NCBI RefSeq assembly: GCF_002209565.1
Contig: NZ_NJIH01000004.1
Location: 186,001 to 250,000 of the forward strand
Source: Candidimonas nitroreducens
GTDB lineage: Bacteria > Pseudomonadota > Gammaproteobacteria > Burkholderiales > Burkholderiaceae_B
Direction of reading: 5' to 3'
Length of the DNA: 64,000 nt
Position 1 is the stretch's first letter. Each line of letters begins with the position of its first letter. The notes beneath the pieces are model-generated. The model was not told the DNA's origin. It ran no database searches and was given only the letters and a program-made list of their open reading frames with translations. Positions 50,154 to 58,738 of this stretch are shown here, one piece after another. A program made the translations under genes and the position numbers.

Positions 50154-52595
50154 TTAGTTGAATAGGAAGCCGGTCGCCATGTCTTGCTGACGATTGCCCA
50201 GGGTGTCCATCCGGGCGCGATGCTTCGCTGCGGTGTCGGCGTGCTTTTTAAGCAATGATTCGTACTCGTCCACTACCTGCTGTGCTGTAATCGTTACCCA
50301 CACGGATTGCATACCCGCTGTGGCGTTCTTGGGCATGCGTTCTACCTGCAATATGCCGGGGCCAATCTGCCGCGCGGTAGCAGATTGATAATTGCTGGGG
50401 TCAAACGGATCTATTACAGGTTGGAATGGCCTCATCTTCCCCGTAGCGTCATCCAACACCCAAGCCTCGGGTATGCTGCCCCTGGGTGGCGGGGCAATCT
50501 GCGTGGTGGGAAGTGTGGATGCAGCTACCGCCTTGGCCATCGCGTTATTGATGACGTTGGTAACGGCCTTCTGGTAGTCCTCGCTGCCCTGGTTGGTAAT
50601 GCCGATCTTCTCCCGCACGGCGTCGAACATGCTTTTCCAGTTCGATGACGGATTGGGTTCCGACAGCGTGCCATCCACGTAGTCCACCTTGGATGGGTCG
50701 CGGAACATGATGGAGAACGCCAGCGGCACAGCTGCATCGCCGCCTACGCCGGAAGCGCGCATACGGGCAACTTCGGGGGTCAGCAGCGAGCCAAGCCTCT
50801 CCTTGGTTTTGTCGTTCAGCGAATACGGCGTCAGCGCCCCCTGGCCGAATATAGGTAGGTACTTCTGAAATACCGTGTCATTGCTGGACAGGAAGTTAGC
50901 TACGTCCTTGCGGTCTTCCTTGGACACGGGCGCGTGAAAGTTTCGCATGATCGCCGTGCGGATCGCGTCTACGTCGCTGGGGTTCCGCATGTCCACGCCG
51001 GATTGCATGAAGGCCACCATCTTAGCTGCGTTCTCGCCGCCGACGTACTGCCCCAGGGCTGCGATACCACCGGGGGCGGCGGTCATGATGCGCATGTAAT
51101 TAAGCTGCTGCTTCATGTCGTCATTGATCGCGGTGCCCTGCGTGAAGAAGTTATTCGCTGCCGTGGTCATCTGCATGGACAGCGACTTATTCACCATCTT
51201 GCTGCCCATCGCAGAGGCGACCGATAGCTTATTGATCTGGTTGGTAAGCTTCACCGGGTCGTTCGACGCTACCGCGTCCTGCCAGGACTTATCCAGTGCG
51301 CGCTGCGCCACGTCGGGCGATACGTTGTCCAGGCCGGGATGCATGGCCCCGTTGTTCAGCGACCACTGCACGGCGGTTTCCTGGCCGATTACATCCTGCG
51401 CCTGCGCGGTAGCCTTGTCTCGGGCCTTCTGTGCTATGGCCTTCTGGTGCTCCAGATACAGCATGCCACGCTGCCGCGCGGCCTCCAGGCGGGCTATGGC
51501 TGCGTTGTCGTACAGAGGCTTATCGCTGCCGGACTGCACGCGCCATTTCTCATTCTGCGCCGTCGTCCATGCCGTCAGCGCCTCGGCGGTCTGCGGCCCG
51601 CCGCCGTGCAGCAGGGCCACTTGTAGGGCCGATTGATCCATCCAGCGATCAAGGTAGCTGGGGTCGTTGCGCTGTACCCACTGCTGGGCATACGGAAGCA
51701 CCTGCGTTTCCAGGTGCGTCTTGTTGTCTTGCGACAGCTGCGCGTACATAGGCGACTGCTTGAACGCCTCGTAGATGGCGAAGTTCCCTTGCATCATGCC
51801 GCTACGTAGTGCCTTGACCGTGGTGCTCTGCCAGGCATCCGGCGTCATGCCGGGTATAGGCTTGAAGGCGTCCACGGCTCGCTGTGTCTCCAGCTGCATT
51901 TCCTCTGGCGTGAAGAAGCCCGCACCCGCTTGGGTCTTGTTCTGCAAGGCCGTGCCCGCAGTCACAATGGAGTTCCCGAAGGAGACTGTGTTCTGCTCCT
52001 GCACGTACTTCAAGTGCTGCTTGAGGTGCTGCGAGAGCATGGTAGGCATTTGCTCGGCCAGCTTCGCCTGAATCATGGCGTCCATGTTCGGGTCGCCTGT
52101 GTTCCCCACCTGCGACATTTGGCCCACCAGCCATTCGCGGGCCTCGTCGGGCGACTTCTGGAGCAAGTCCGGCATAGCCGTGTAGAAGTCGGACTCTGCC
52201 TTGTTCAGCGCCGCCGAGAGGGTCATTGCTTGCGCCCCCTGGACAGAGGCGGAAGGGCCGAAGATCTTGGTGTACCAGGGCTGTTCCTTCTCTACATCCA
52301 GCAGCGTCTTGCCCTGTGCTACTTGGGCCATGCCCTCGAAGTACTGCCGCTTCTGCGCACGCTCGATAGCCTGCTGCATGATGCCGCCCGTAAGCTTGTT
52401 CAGGGCGTCCAGCGTGCGTATGCTGGAATCAGCAGCAGCCGCGAAATTGCTCTGCGGCGCTTGCGATGCTTGGCCGAAGGCCGTAAATCCCTGTGCGCTG
52501 CCGCCGCCTATCCGAGTAGCCGGGCCGCTGCCTACGCTCTCCGGCTGCTGGAGTACAACATTGCCGCCTGAATCAAGGCCGTAATCACCTGCCAT
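50154..52595 (-). CDS. Podovirus gp15-like internal virion/ejection protein
   Basis: An 813-aa, mostly alpha-helical protein lacking signal peptide or membrane helices. Size, gene order (directly before the gp16-like gene) and the N-terminal region (AADSSIRTLDALNKLTGGIM, QYFEGMAQVAQGKTLLDVEK) match the T7 gp15/phiKMV gp35 class. That class forms the periplasmic tube or motor of the ejectosome. AAGGA lies 8 nt before the start. The last 180 residues recur in the small gene immediately upstream. No gp14-like partner is seen. The assignment is by architecture and context; a profile search would decide it. Confidence 0.72.
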   Translation of the reverse strand: MAGDYGLDSGGNVVLQQPESVGSGPATRIGGGSAQGFTAFGQASQAPQSNFAAAADSSIRTLDALNKLTGGIMQQAIERAQKRQYFEGMAQVAQGKTLLDVEKEQPWYTKIFGPSASVQGAQAMTLSAALNKAESDFYTAMPDLLQKSPDEAREWLVGQMSQVGNTGDPNMDAMIQAKLAEQMPTMLSQHLKQHLKYVQEQNTVSFGNSIVTAGTALQNKTQAGAGFFTPEEMQLETQRAVDAFKPIPGMTPDAWQSTTVKALRSGMMQGNFAIYEAFKQSPMYAQLSQDNKTHLETQVLPYAQQWVQRNDPSYLDRWMDQSALQVALLHGGGPQTAEALTAWTTAQNEKWRVQSGSDKPLYDNAAIARLEAARQRGMLYLEHQKAIAQKARDKATAQAQDVIGQETAVQWSLNNGAMHPGLDNVSPDVAQRALDKSWQDAVASNDPVKLTNQINKLSVASAMGSKMVNKSLSMQMTTAANNFFTQGTAINDDMKQQLNYMRIMTAAPGGIAALGQYVGGENAAKMVAFMQSGVDMRNPSDVDAIRTAIMRNFHAPVSKEDRKDVANFLSSNDTVFQKYLPIFGQGALTPYSLNDKTKERLGSLLTPEVARMRASGVGGDAAVPLAFSIMFRDPSKVDYVDGTLSEPNPSSNWKSMFDAVREKIGITNQGSEDYQKAVTNVINNAMAKAVAASTLPTTQIAPPPRGSIPEAWVLDDATGKMRPFQPVIDPFDPSNYQSATARQIGPGILQVERMPKNATAGMQSVWVTITAQQVVDEYESLLKKHADTAAKHRARMDTLGNRQQDMATGFLFN

Positions 52596-52616
52596 ACGTG
52601 GTTTCCTTATTGATGG

Positions 52617-53069
52617 TTATTGCCCTGCGGGCGTATGCACGTCAGCCGGTTTGTTATGGCGGCGTTGCAGGATTTCGCGGTACTCGTCTATGACCATTTG
52701 TGCTGTGACGTCCACTGAAACCGGCTGCATGTTCGGCGCAGATTCCATAGGCACGCGGCGTACTAGCAGTTCACCGGAATCAATCTGCCAGACCGACGCC
52801 GTTTTGTATTTGCCTATCGTTGAAACCCCTACGGCCTCTGCCGTTGCACGCTCGATAACGCGCCTGATGGCAAGTTGGTATACCTCAGAGCTTTGATGGG
52901 CAAGGTTGGTCTTTTCCTGCACGCAAGCAAAGAGGCTTTTCCCGTTCACGGATGGCCGGGAAAAGGACGTAGTGCCGTCGATGTAGTCCCAACACTCCAT
53001 GTCGTCATCGGCGGTGGCGGACTGGTGCGCATCGTTGCTGCGTGCAGCGGGGGTATGTTGATCTGTCAT
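52617..53069 (-). CDS. Stand-alone copy of the gp15-like C-terminal module
   Basis: A 150-aa protein similar to the last part of the 813-aa neighbour. Shared positions include WDYIDGT/VDYVDGT, KSLF/KSMF, VQEK/VREK, SSEVYQLA/GSEDYQKA, LLVRRVP/LQVERMP and VTAQMVIDEY/ITAQQVVDEY. It lacks about 30 Pro-rich residues in the middle. It has its own AAGGA ribosome site and ends 21 nt before the gp15-like gene, so it looks expressed and not merely decayed. Role unknown; see findings. Confidence 0.75.
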   Translation of the reverse strand: MTDQHTPAARSNDAHQSATADDDMECWDYIDGTTSFSRPSVNGKSLFACVQEKTNLAHQSSEVYQLAIRRVIERATAEAVGVSTIGKYKTASVWQIDSGELLVRRVPMESAPNMQPVSVDVTAQMVIDEYREILQRRHNKPADVHTPAGQ

Positions 53070-53217
53070 GGTGTTCCTTGGATTGAATGCGGCTGTCTGT
53101 GCGATCCTAGAAACGCAGGCCGATCGCAGCCGCGACCCTGAGCTACAGGGCCGTGAATGGAAATGGAAGGGGGATGGGAGGCCGCTAGAACGCTAGGGCC
53201 TGTATTGCGGCGCGCTG

Positions 53218-53550
53218 CTAGATGCTTGCGGGCGTGGCTGATGGGGCGGTCTGTGTATGTCGAGCTTTGCGCCTTACGGATCTATCGGGCGTTTTGCGAT
53301 AAACCCACGTAGCATCAAGCCTACCCTTTTCGGAGGATCGGCTATACGCAGGCCGCATGGTCTTACGCTGGCGCTGTTCGTCCCGCGCGGCCTTCCTGTC
53401 GTACTGTGCCGCGAAGATCCGCTCTGCCCGTATTGCTGCTGCTGGGATAACGGGCCGGTCTGGCTTGACATACCGAGTACGCCAGCACCGGCGTTTTTTC
53501 TGACCAATCAGCGTTTTTGTACGGCGTTTGATGCTGCGGATACTGCTCAT
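53218..53550 (-). CDS. Small highly basic protein of unknown function
   Basis: A 110-aa Arg/Lys-rich protein from MSSIRSIKRRTKTLIGQKKR, with GGAGC upstream at good spacing. No motif is recognised; the charge suggests nucleic-acid binding. It is the first gene of the group leading into the ejection-protein genes, after a terminator that separates it from the helicase gene. The open frame extends upstream to 53661 without a better start. Confidence 0.5.
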   Translation of the reverse strand: MSSIRSIKRRTKTLIGQKKRRCWRTRYVKPDRPVIPAAAIRAERIFAAQYDRKAARDEQRQRKTMRPAYSRSSEKGRLDATWVYRKTPDRSVRRKARHTQTAPSATPASI

Positions 53551-53719
53551 GCGGTTTGCTCCATCGTGCAGGGTGGGAGCCGCGTCAACCCCTGGCCAAG
53601 AGGCGCGGGGGCGGCGGGGCATTGAACGAGGTGGCAGACCGGCCTCATTGGACACCGGCACGCCCGGAGGCGTCCCCGCTCAAGCCCGCCATAGAAAAGC
53701 GTGCACAAGCTACAGACAT

Positions 53720-53745
53720 AAAAAAAAAAATCCGCGTGGTGCGGA
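53720..53745 (-). terminator. Intrinsic terminator after the helicase-like gene
   Basis: On the minus strand a hairpin TCCGCACCACGCGGA (53731-53745) is followed by eleven T. It lies about 110 nt after the stop of the 622-aa gene and separates it from the ejection-protein group. The rest of 53551-53853 shows nothing else I can name. Confidence 0.9.
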
Positions 53746-53853
53746 AGTCCGCCGATGAGATTTCGAGCTGCCAGGCTCGGCCGTGTTTGGTGACACAACA
53801 GCCGCATCCTACCAGGGGCCGCGTGAGTACGTCAATCGGAAATGCATGCGCTG

Positions 53854-55722
53854 CTAGCCAGTATTTCTTGCAAGGCTGCGGCCTTCTCTGTGCCAGCGGA
53901 TGCCCTTCAACACTCCGCGTTGTACCGCACGGTCGATAGCCGTAGAAAATGAATCCGTGCCTAATTCCCCCGCCGCCCCGATAGCCTGCTTTAGCGTTCG
54001 CGTAGACACCTTGGTTATATTTTCAGCTAGACCCGCCAAGTAACCCAGGATGGCATGCGCGGCGGTGTCGGTCTTGCTCTCGCCCGCCTGCTTGTCCATT
54101 GGCTCCGAAGTCACCCAGCGCGCCCCAGGCATGGCTTCTTCAAGGACTGCGCGAAAGCCCCCCGTGTCCGCCGACAGGATCAGTGTATCCGTGCGCCCCG
54201 CCTGTCCATCGGCATCCGACATACGGCAGGCGGCCCGGTGGATACCTTGAAGTACACAGTGGGCCTGCTCGGCTATGATCACTTCGGCAACTTCCGTGCG
54301 GGCGTTACGCCGGGGCTGCGCTGCCTGCTGCTGTGCGGTCAAGCTAGCCGCTAGGTCAAGCGCGTCCCGCCGCAGTACGCCCGCCATGATGACCAGTCGG
54401 CAATGCCGCATATCGTTCCTGCTAGTCTCTTGGCCCCAGGTCAGGAACTGAATACGGGGGCGCTGCTTGCCGTCAACTGTGATCTGCCGCGAGAGGTCAA
54501 CCCCGATCTTCTCCAGGTTCCGCTGCAAGTGGGATAGCGACCGCTTGAACGTGAAAATGAGTACGCAGTCGTCAGCAGGGGCCGCAGCTATGGCGCGTGC
54601 AATTTCTCGCGCAGCTGGAAGTGACGCGGCCGGCGAAGCCGCCATGCGCCGGTTGCCGGTCGGCATATTGATCAGCCGGAGGGTGACGTTATCGTACCTG
54701 CGGTACGCGCGCATTTCTGGGCTTGTGCGATCAACGATGCTGGGGTCGGCGCGAGTTAATAACCTAATTGCATGGCTTGCGTCCAGTATGGCAATGTTCT
54801 GCAGCGCCGGGGATACCAGCACGTCACACCGCAGTACGCCATCCCCGGCCTTGCCGCTGCCTGTTTCTACCACGGACACCCGACTATCAAGCAGGGATAG
54901 CAGGCCCTCCGTGGTATCGCGTATGGCTCGTATGTAACTGTTTGAGCCGTGGACGCCTTCCAGGGCTGCCCGCAGCGCGTCCAGCTCACCCGGTGACAAT
55001 ACGTCAGCAAACACCTGTGGGTGCCGCTCTGGATCGGCCCGCAGCGCGTCCAGCTCTACCGTGGCCACAGCTGCCACCTTAGCCAGATACGGAACCAGAG
55101 CAGGCGCGTATTGCGGCGCGAGTGCGGCTGCCGCCTGTATGTCCGCTACGGGGATGGCGTGCGCGCGTGTAGCAATCAAGGACTCGTCCCATATCGTCAG
55201 GCTACGCGGTTGACCCCGGTACTCGGGGATGTTGCCCCGCCTTAGCTTTTCGTGAGAGAGTAGCAGTATCGGCCTGGCGTCATCATCTGGAGTCGCAGGC
55301 AGAGAGGCATAGCCCGATCCTGCTTGCGCCTTGGCTGCGTTTACCCGAAGGGAATGCCATAGCCCTATGGCTTGTTCAGGAATCCCACGGCCCATTAGCT
55401 GACGCTTGAAGTCGCATAGAGCCTCTACGTGTGAGGCGGCTACAGCAAACGTCAAGCCTAGATCCAGCTCCCAGGCCGCGACAATCAAGGCAATGGCCCC
55501 TTGGGTCTTGCCGCCCCCACAAGGGAGGCTGTAGGCGTACCGCCTGGTATCCAGCCCGACAGCTTGCCGCGCCATGCTTCCCAGCATGTAGTGCAAGGCT
55601 TTGTACTGGTCAGGTAAAACCGTATTTTCCAGCTGGATTACGGCCATCTGAATTTCTAATGCCCGATCTGTAAGGGCAGATGCTGCGTTCGACCTGTGCT
55701 TTATCCGGCCTGGTGGCGGCAA
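53854..55722 (-). CDS. SF2-type helicase/ATPase-like protein
   Basis: A 622-aa protein. Walker A lies in YSLPCGGGKTQGAIALIVAA near residue 73, and a DExx Walker B in SLTIWDESLIATRA near 180. A second RecA-like half contains DDCVLIFTFKRSLSHLQRNL and IQFLTWGQETSRND. The C-terminus looks like a winged helix (LKQAIGAAGELGTDSF). The start is a TTG with a strong AGGAG 8 nt upstream; the first internal ATG (55647) lacks one. Replication or DNA-processing function for the mobile element is likely but not shown. No primase or polymerase domain is visible. Confidence 0.7.
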   Translation of the reverse strand: MPPPGRIKHRSNAASALTDRALEIQMAVIQLENTVLPDQYKALHYMLGSMARQAVGLDTRRYAYSLPCGGGKTQGAIALIVAAWELDLGLTFAVAASHVEALCDFKRQLMGRGIPEQAIGLWHSLRVNAAKAQAGSGYASLPATPDDDARPILLLSHEKLRRGNIPEYRGQPRSLTIWDESLIATRAHAIPVADIQAAAALAPQYAPALVPYLAKVAAVATVELDALRADPERHPQVFADVLSPGELDALRAALEGVHGSNSYIRAIRDTTEGLLSLLDSRVSVVETGSGKAGDGVLRCDVLVSPALQNIAILDASHAIRLLTRADPSIVDRTSPEMRAYRRYDNVTLRLINMPTGNRRMAASPAASLPAAREIARAIAAAPADDCVLIFTFKRSLSHLQRNLEKIGVDLSRQITVDGKQRPRIQFLTWGQETSRNDMRHCRLVIMAGVLRRDALDLAASLTAQQQAAQPRRNARTEVAEVIIAEQAHCVLQGIHRAACRMSDADGQAGRTDTLILSADTGGFRAVLEEAMPGARWVTSEPMDKQAGESKTDTAAHAILGYLAGLAENITKVSTRTLKQAIGAAGELGTDSFSTAIDRAVQRGVLKGIRWHREGRSLARNTG

Positions 55723-55814
55723 TAGGTGCTCCTGGAAAGTGGAATTGATTTAAAGGGGGTAGTCCCAAGAAAAGAATATGGTTTATGGGCACCACCCCCG
55801 TTAAGTTGGTCGGG

Positions 55815-56279
55815 CTACTTGATACCCATGATCTGGCGTATCAGGCCAGGGTCAGCCGGGACGGTGATGGTTCCCTGTGGTGTCTGGATGGTGGCCGTGG
55901 GCACCAGCGCATTGCTGCTTGGTACCGGGTGCTGCTGGGTATCGGCCTTGGCGGGGCCGTCGCTGGTGACTGCTGGGGCTGCGTCCTGCCGGACAGCGGG
56001 CTTTACCGCTTCTGGTACAGGGTATACAGAGGCGTACCGCCCGGGCGCTGGTCGGCAGTCCGGCCTCGGTGGTAGCTGCGGGGCAGGCGCAGCCCGGTCA
56101 TAGTGCCCATCTTTGTAAGCCCCATGCCAACCTGCCACCAGATGCGGCGATAAGTCCTCTTGCTGGGCTATCTGTCTGATCGGTAGCCCACGGACTGCGT
56201 GCAACTCGGCCACCCATCGCCTGTACTCCAGCGTGTACGGGCTGTTGTCGCCGCAGGCATTGCGGTTACGGTTACTCAT
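55815..56279 (-). CDS. Putative helix-turn-helix protein
   Basis: A 154-aa protein. Residues 15-55 (YTLEYRRWVAELHAVRGLPI, RQIAQQEDLSPHLVAGW) look like a helix-turn-helix of the transposase/Trp-repressor class. The remainder is a Pro/Ala-rich linker ending TIQTPQGTITVPADPGLIRQ. Its ATG overlaps the stop of the upstream 70-aa gene by 4 nt. A role as element regulator or replication accessory is inference. Confidence 0.55.
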   Translation of the reverse strand: MSNRNRNACGDNSPYTLEYRRWVAELHAVRGLPIRQIAQQEDLSPHLVAGWHGAYKDGHYDRAAPAPQLPPRPDCRPAPGRYASVYPVPEAVKPAVRQDAAPAVTSDGPAKADTQQHPVPSSNALVPTATIQTPQGTITVPADPGLIRQIMGIK

Positions 56280-56488
56280 TGCTGGGCGTCCCTGCTGCTT
56301 GGCTGGCCTGCTACTTTATTGCGGCGCGCGCGGCCAGGTTTGGCGCGTTCCGCCCAGGTCGGCAGGAAGCCAGTGCAAGCCTGAACGGCGCGCCGGTAGG
56401 CGGCTGCGGGCGTGCCATTGGTGTCGAGTTTGAGCAGCGAGAAATAGTCTTGTTCTCGTGTGTTGTCCTCGATAGGATGTTTATCCAT
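56276..56488 (-). CDS. Small protein of unknown function
   Basis: A 70-aa hydrophilic protein (MDKHPIEDNTREQDYFSLLK; C-terminus rich in Arg/Gln). Overlaps the following gene by ATGA, so both are probably translated together. No family recognised. Upstream (56489-56751) is a short A/T-rich segment with GGATA and TATCC inverted arms near 56558-56574 that may hold the promoter. Confidence 0.5.
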   Translation of the reverse strand: MDKHPIEDNTREQDYFSLLKLDTNGTPAAAYRRAVQACTGFLPTWAERAKPGRARRNKVAGQPSSRDAQQ

Positions 56489-56751
56489 ATGTCCTCTGGT
56501 GTGGATTGATTGGCGACAGCCATCGATTGGCCTTGTCTTTATGGGGCCAATATGAAATGGATATGGTATCTATCCTATATGGGGCACAAATCAAGCAAGG
56601 CAGGCGGTGCGCCGGGCGCTGGGTCGGGGCAATGTGCGGAAAAAAGAAATAGACAGATACCCGCACGCGCGCATGCGCACAGGCAGGCACCCCGTTCCTT
56701 TTCTTCTATATGAGTCCCGAAACGCCCGCGCTGCCTGCCCAGGCGCGCCGG

Positions 56752-57354
56752 TCAATCCGCGCCTGTGTCGCCGTCGTCATCTTGCGACCAATCCGGCGTT
56801 ATCCTCGGCGCGGCCCCTCCCTGTTCCCGGCGTGCCCGCAGGTTTAGCAGCTCATCACCTGACGCAAGGATGCTCCGCAGTGCGTACTCTTTCCCCCGCC
56901 GTAGTGCCTGGCCCAGCTTCGTACCGCCTGCTGGCAGGTCGCCGAACTCGAATCGCTTGCCCGGCACCTCCCCCCACAGGTCAATCGGCCCAAACTCGCC
57001 TGCCAGCCAGCGTTTGAACGCCTGCCCATAGATTAGCCAGTACTCTTGCACGCGGCAGCAGCGTTCATCATGGCTCCATGTATCCCATAGCTGCTCGGCC
57101 TGCTCCACACATTCCACGCTCAGGGCATACAGGGCTTCCGTGCTCAGCGGCACAAGGCTGCCCATGAACGCCTGCATGCGGTCATTGTCGCGCAGCGCGG
57201 CGGCTCGTTCAGCTTCTGCGGCCTTCAAGCGTTCGGCCTGCGGCGCGCCTCCGGCAGGGGCGGGGCCGGGAGTCGTAGCGGCGACAGCGCTGCCTCCAGA
57301 TTTATGGCTGCGCTTGGCTGTCGCCGGGCGCTTGGCCTTGGGCGTAGAAGTCAT
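56752..57354 (-). CDS. Element protein of unknown function
   Basis: A 200-aa protein from MTSTPKAKRPATAKRSHKSG. A basic, Ala/Pro-rich tail of about 60 residues leads into a helical, Trp-rich domain (LSVECVEQAEQLWDTWSHDE; WLIYGQAFKRWLAGEFGPID). An acidic C-terminus follows (WSQDDDGDTGAD). No catalytic motif is recognised. The basic tail could bind nucleic acid. The frame is open upstream to 57552 without a better start. Confidence 0.5.
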   Translation of the reverse strand: MTSTPKAKRPATAKRSHKSGGSAVAATTPGPAPAGGAPQAERLKAAEAERAAALRDNDRMQAFMGSLVPLSTEALYALSVECVEQAEQLWDTWSHDERCCRVQEYWLIYGQAFKRWLAGEFGPIDLWGEVPGKRFEFGDLPAGGTKLGQALRRGKEYALRSILASGDELLNLRARREQGGAAPRITPDWSQDDDGDTGAD

Positions 57355-57632
57355 CGCCTCATATGTCCCTGCATAGCCTTGGGCGCTGCGTCCGGGTTGA
57401 TGTCGATTCTTTGCATAGTGCTCCTTTATCAAAAGTTGGATTGGTAGGGCTGCCGCCCTGATGCATGCATGCCAGCCGGGTTCCTCCTTACGTGCGAGTT
57501 CGCACCTGTCGGCGTTGACATGCCAGTGACTGCTGCTTTGCCGGGTTTGCATACGGCTTGCCTCCCGGTGCCACCACGCCGGGGTACAACCTCCAGATTG
57601 TTAAAGAGCAAGCCCGATTGCTCGGACAGAAA

Positions 57633-57695
57633 GCAAAAAAAAGGCACACCAAGCAAGCCTCTCCCATGATGGGAAAAGCCTAATTGGTGTGCCTT
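57633..57695 (-). terminator. Nested long hairpin with oligo-T
   Basis: Perfect 12-bp arms AAGGCACACCAA (57641-57652) and TTGGTGTGCCTT (57684-57695) enclose a second hairpin TCCCATGATGGGA. On the minus strand the structure ends in eight T (57635-57642). It lies about 180 nt after the Rha-like gene and before the 200-aa gene. The rest of the 57355-57877 gap shows no gene. Confidence 0.85.
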
Positions 57696-57877
57696 CTGTA
57701 TCCGGTCGGCTGGGGTGTTATGGCCCATCGCCGGGGGTGCTATTGGCACGGCGCCCCGCCAGGACTTATTTGGATGCCCGGAACGCTCAAACAGCAATTC
57801 GTTTCCGCTCGCTCTGTATTCACGAACGCCGCAGTTTCCTGCGAAGGCGTGACTCTACCGGAAACGATTGCCGATTG

Positions 57878-58315
57878 TCAATACTTCCCCTCAGCATTGG
57901 CTATCTGGTCGTATACCTGCGCCTTCGGCGTCAGCTCCTTGACCTCGCCCGCCAGGGCCAGCCGTTCCTGTTCGGATTGCATGGCAATCTGGATTAGCTG
58001 CATGCGGGACAGCTCCGGCGGCTTCGCCGCTTCCAGCTCCTGCCATCTGTCGATGATGGCCGCCCGCATCTGGACGCTGTACCCGGACACGAGAATCAGG
58101 GTTTCCCGCTTGGGGAGGTTTAGGCAGGGTTTTTCCCTGCCGTAGGCGTCCGAATAGATGCCTCCAAATTTGGATGCATCTTGTCCCAGCCCCTCCAGCG
58201 TGCGCTGGGCGTCCCGTAGAACATGGAAATGATTCTTTCCCACCAGCCGGGCTATCTCCTGCGTGGACATGGTGAGGGGCACGCCGGTACTCAGTGCTAC
58301 AACGTTGTTGTTCAT
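57878..58315 (-). CDS. Rha-family phage regulatory protein, C-terminally truncated
   Basis: A 145-aa protein. The N-terminal Rha domain is clear: MSTQEIARLVGKNHFHVLRD, FGGIYSDAYGREKPCLNLPK and RETLILVSGYSVQMRAAIID. The end PKAQVYDQIANAEGKY is where an ANT/KilAC antirepressor domain normally begins (L-x-P-K-A-x-x-Y-D), but the protein stops there. Full-length Rha-ANT proteins are about 100 residues longer. AGGAAT precedes the ATG. Rha proteins modulate lysogeny or phage development. Confidence 0.85.
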   Translation of the reverse strand: MNNNVVALSTGVPLTMSTQEIARLVGKNHFHVLRDAQRTLEGLGQDASKFGGIYSDAYGREKPCLNLPKRETLILVSGYSVQMRAAIIDRWQELEAAKPPELSRMQLIQIAMQSEQERLALAGEVKELTPKAQVYDQIANAEGKY

Positions 58316-58324
58316 GGTCAATTC

Positions 58325-58522
58325 CTATACGGGAGAAAAGAGGGATTCGAGTTTCTGCAAGGCGTTCAGCTTGCTAGGGGCCATGCGGATGTACCGCCAC
58401 TTCCCGCTACTGGTGGCATGCGCCGCGATACAGCGGCCTTGCTTGTCGTAGGTACGGGTAATGAATGCGGAGCCGTCGCGGGACAGCTCCGGCAAGTTGC
58501 TCAAGTCGAATTGCATGTACAT
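58325..58522 (-). CDS. Small protein of unknown function
   Basis: A 65-aa protein (MYMQFDLSNLPELSRDGSAF) with GAGGA upstream, ending 9 nt before the Rha-like gene. The KWRYIRMAPSKLN segment is basic. No family recognised; the close spacing suggests an operon with rha. Confidence 0.6.
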   Translation of the reverse strand: MYMQFDLSNLPELSRDGSAFITRTYDKQGRCIAAHATSSGKWRYIRMAPSKLNALQKLESLFSPV

Positions 58523-58738
58523 TCCTCGCCACGCAACGGCGACCCGCTGCGCGGCAAAAGAGGCAAAGAGAGTAGGGAAGGGTGCGATCAGGCGGCAGCG
58601 CCGAGGGCACGCGCGAACGCGCTACGCATCTGGCTGCTTTGAATCGCTTGGGTGCTGCGGCGCTGGAGAATCCCCCGGATGAATGCCGGAAGGTGGCGCA
58701 CGCGCTGGAGATGGTGGTAGTTGGGGTGCGGCGAGTGG

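Noticed and set aside
53556-53939. Rightward 127-aa open frame over the terminator at 53.7 kb
   Set aside because: It includes the poly-A tract translated as a lysine run and overlaps the terminator and the helicase 3' end; not a gene.
57429-57797. 122-aa open frame on the minus strand
   Set aside because: It runs through the nested terminator hairpin and has no ribosome site or protein-like composition.
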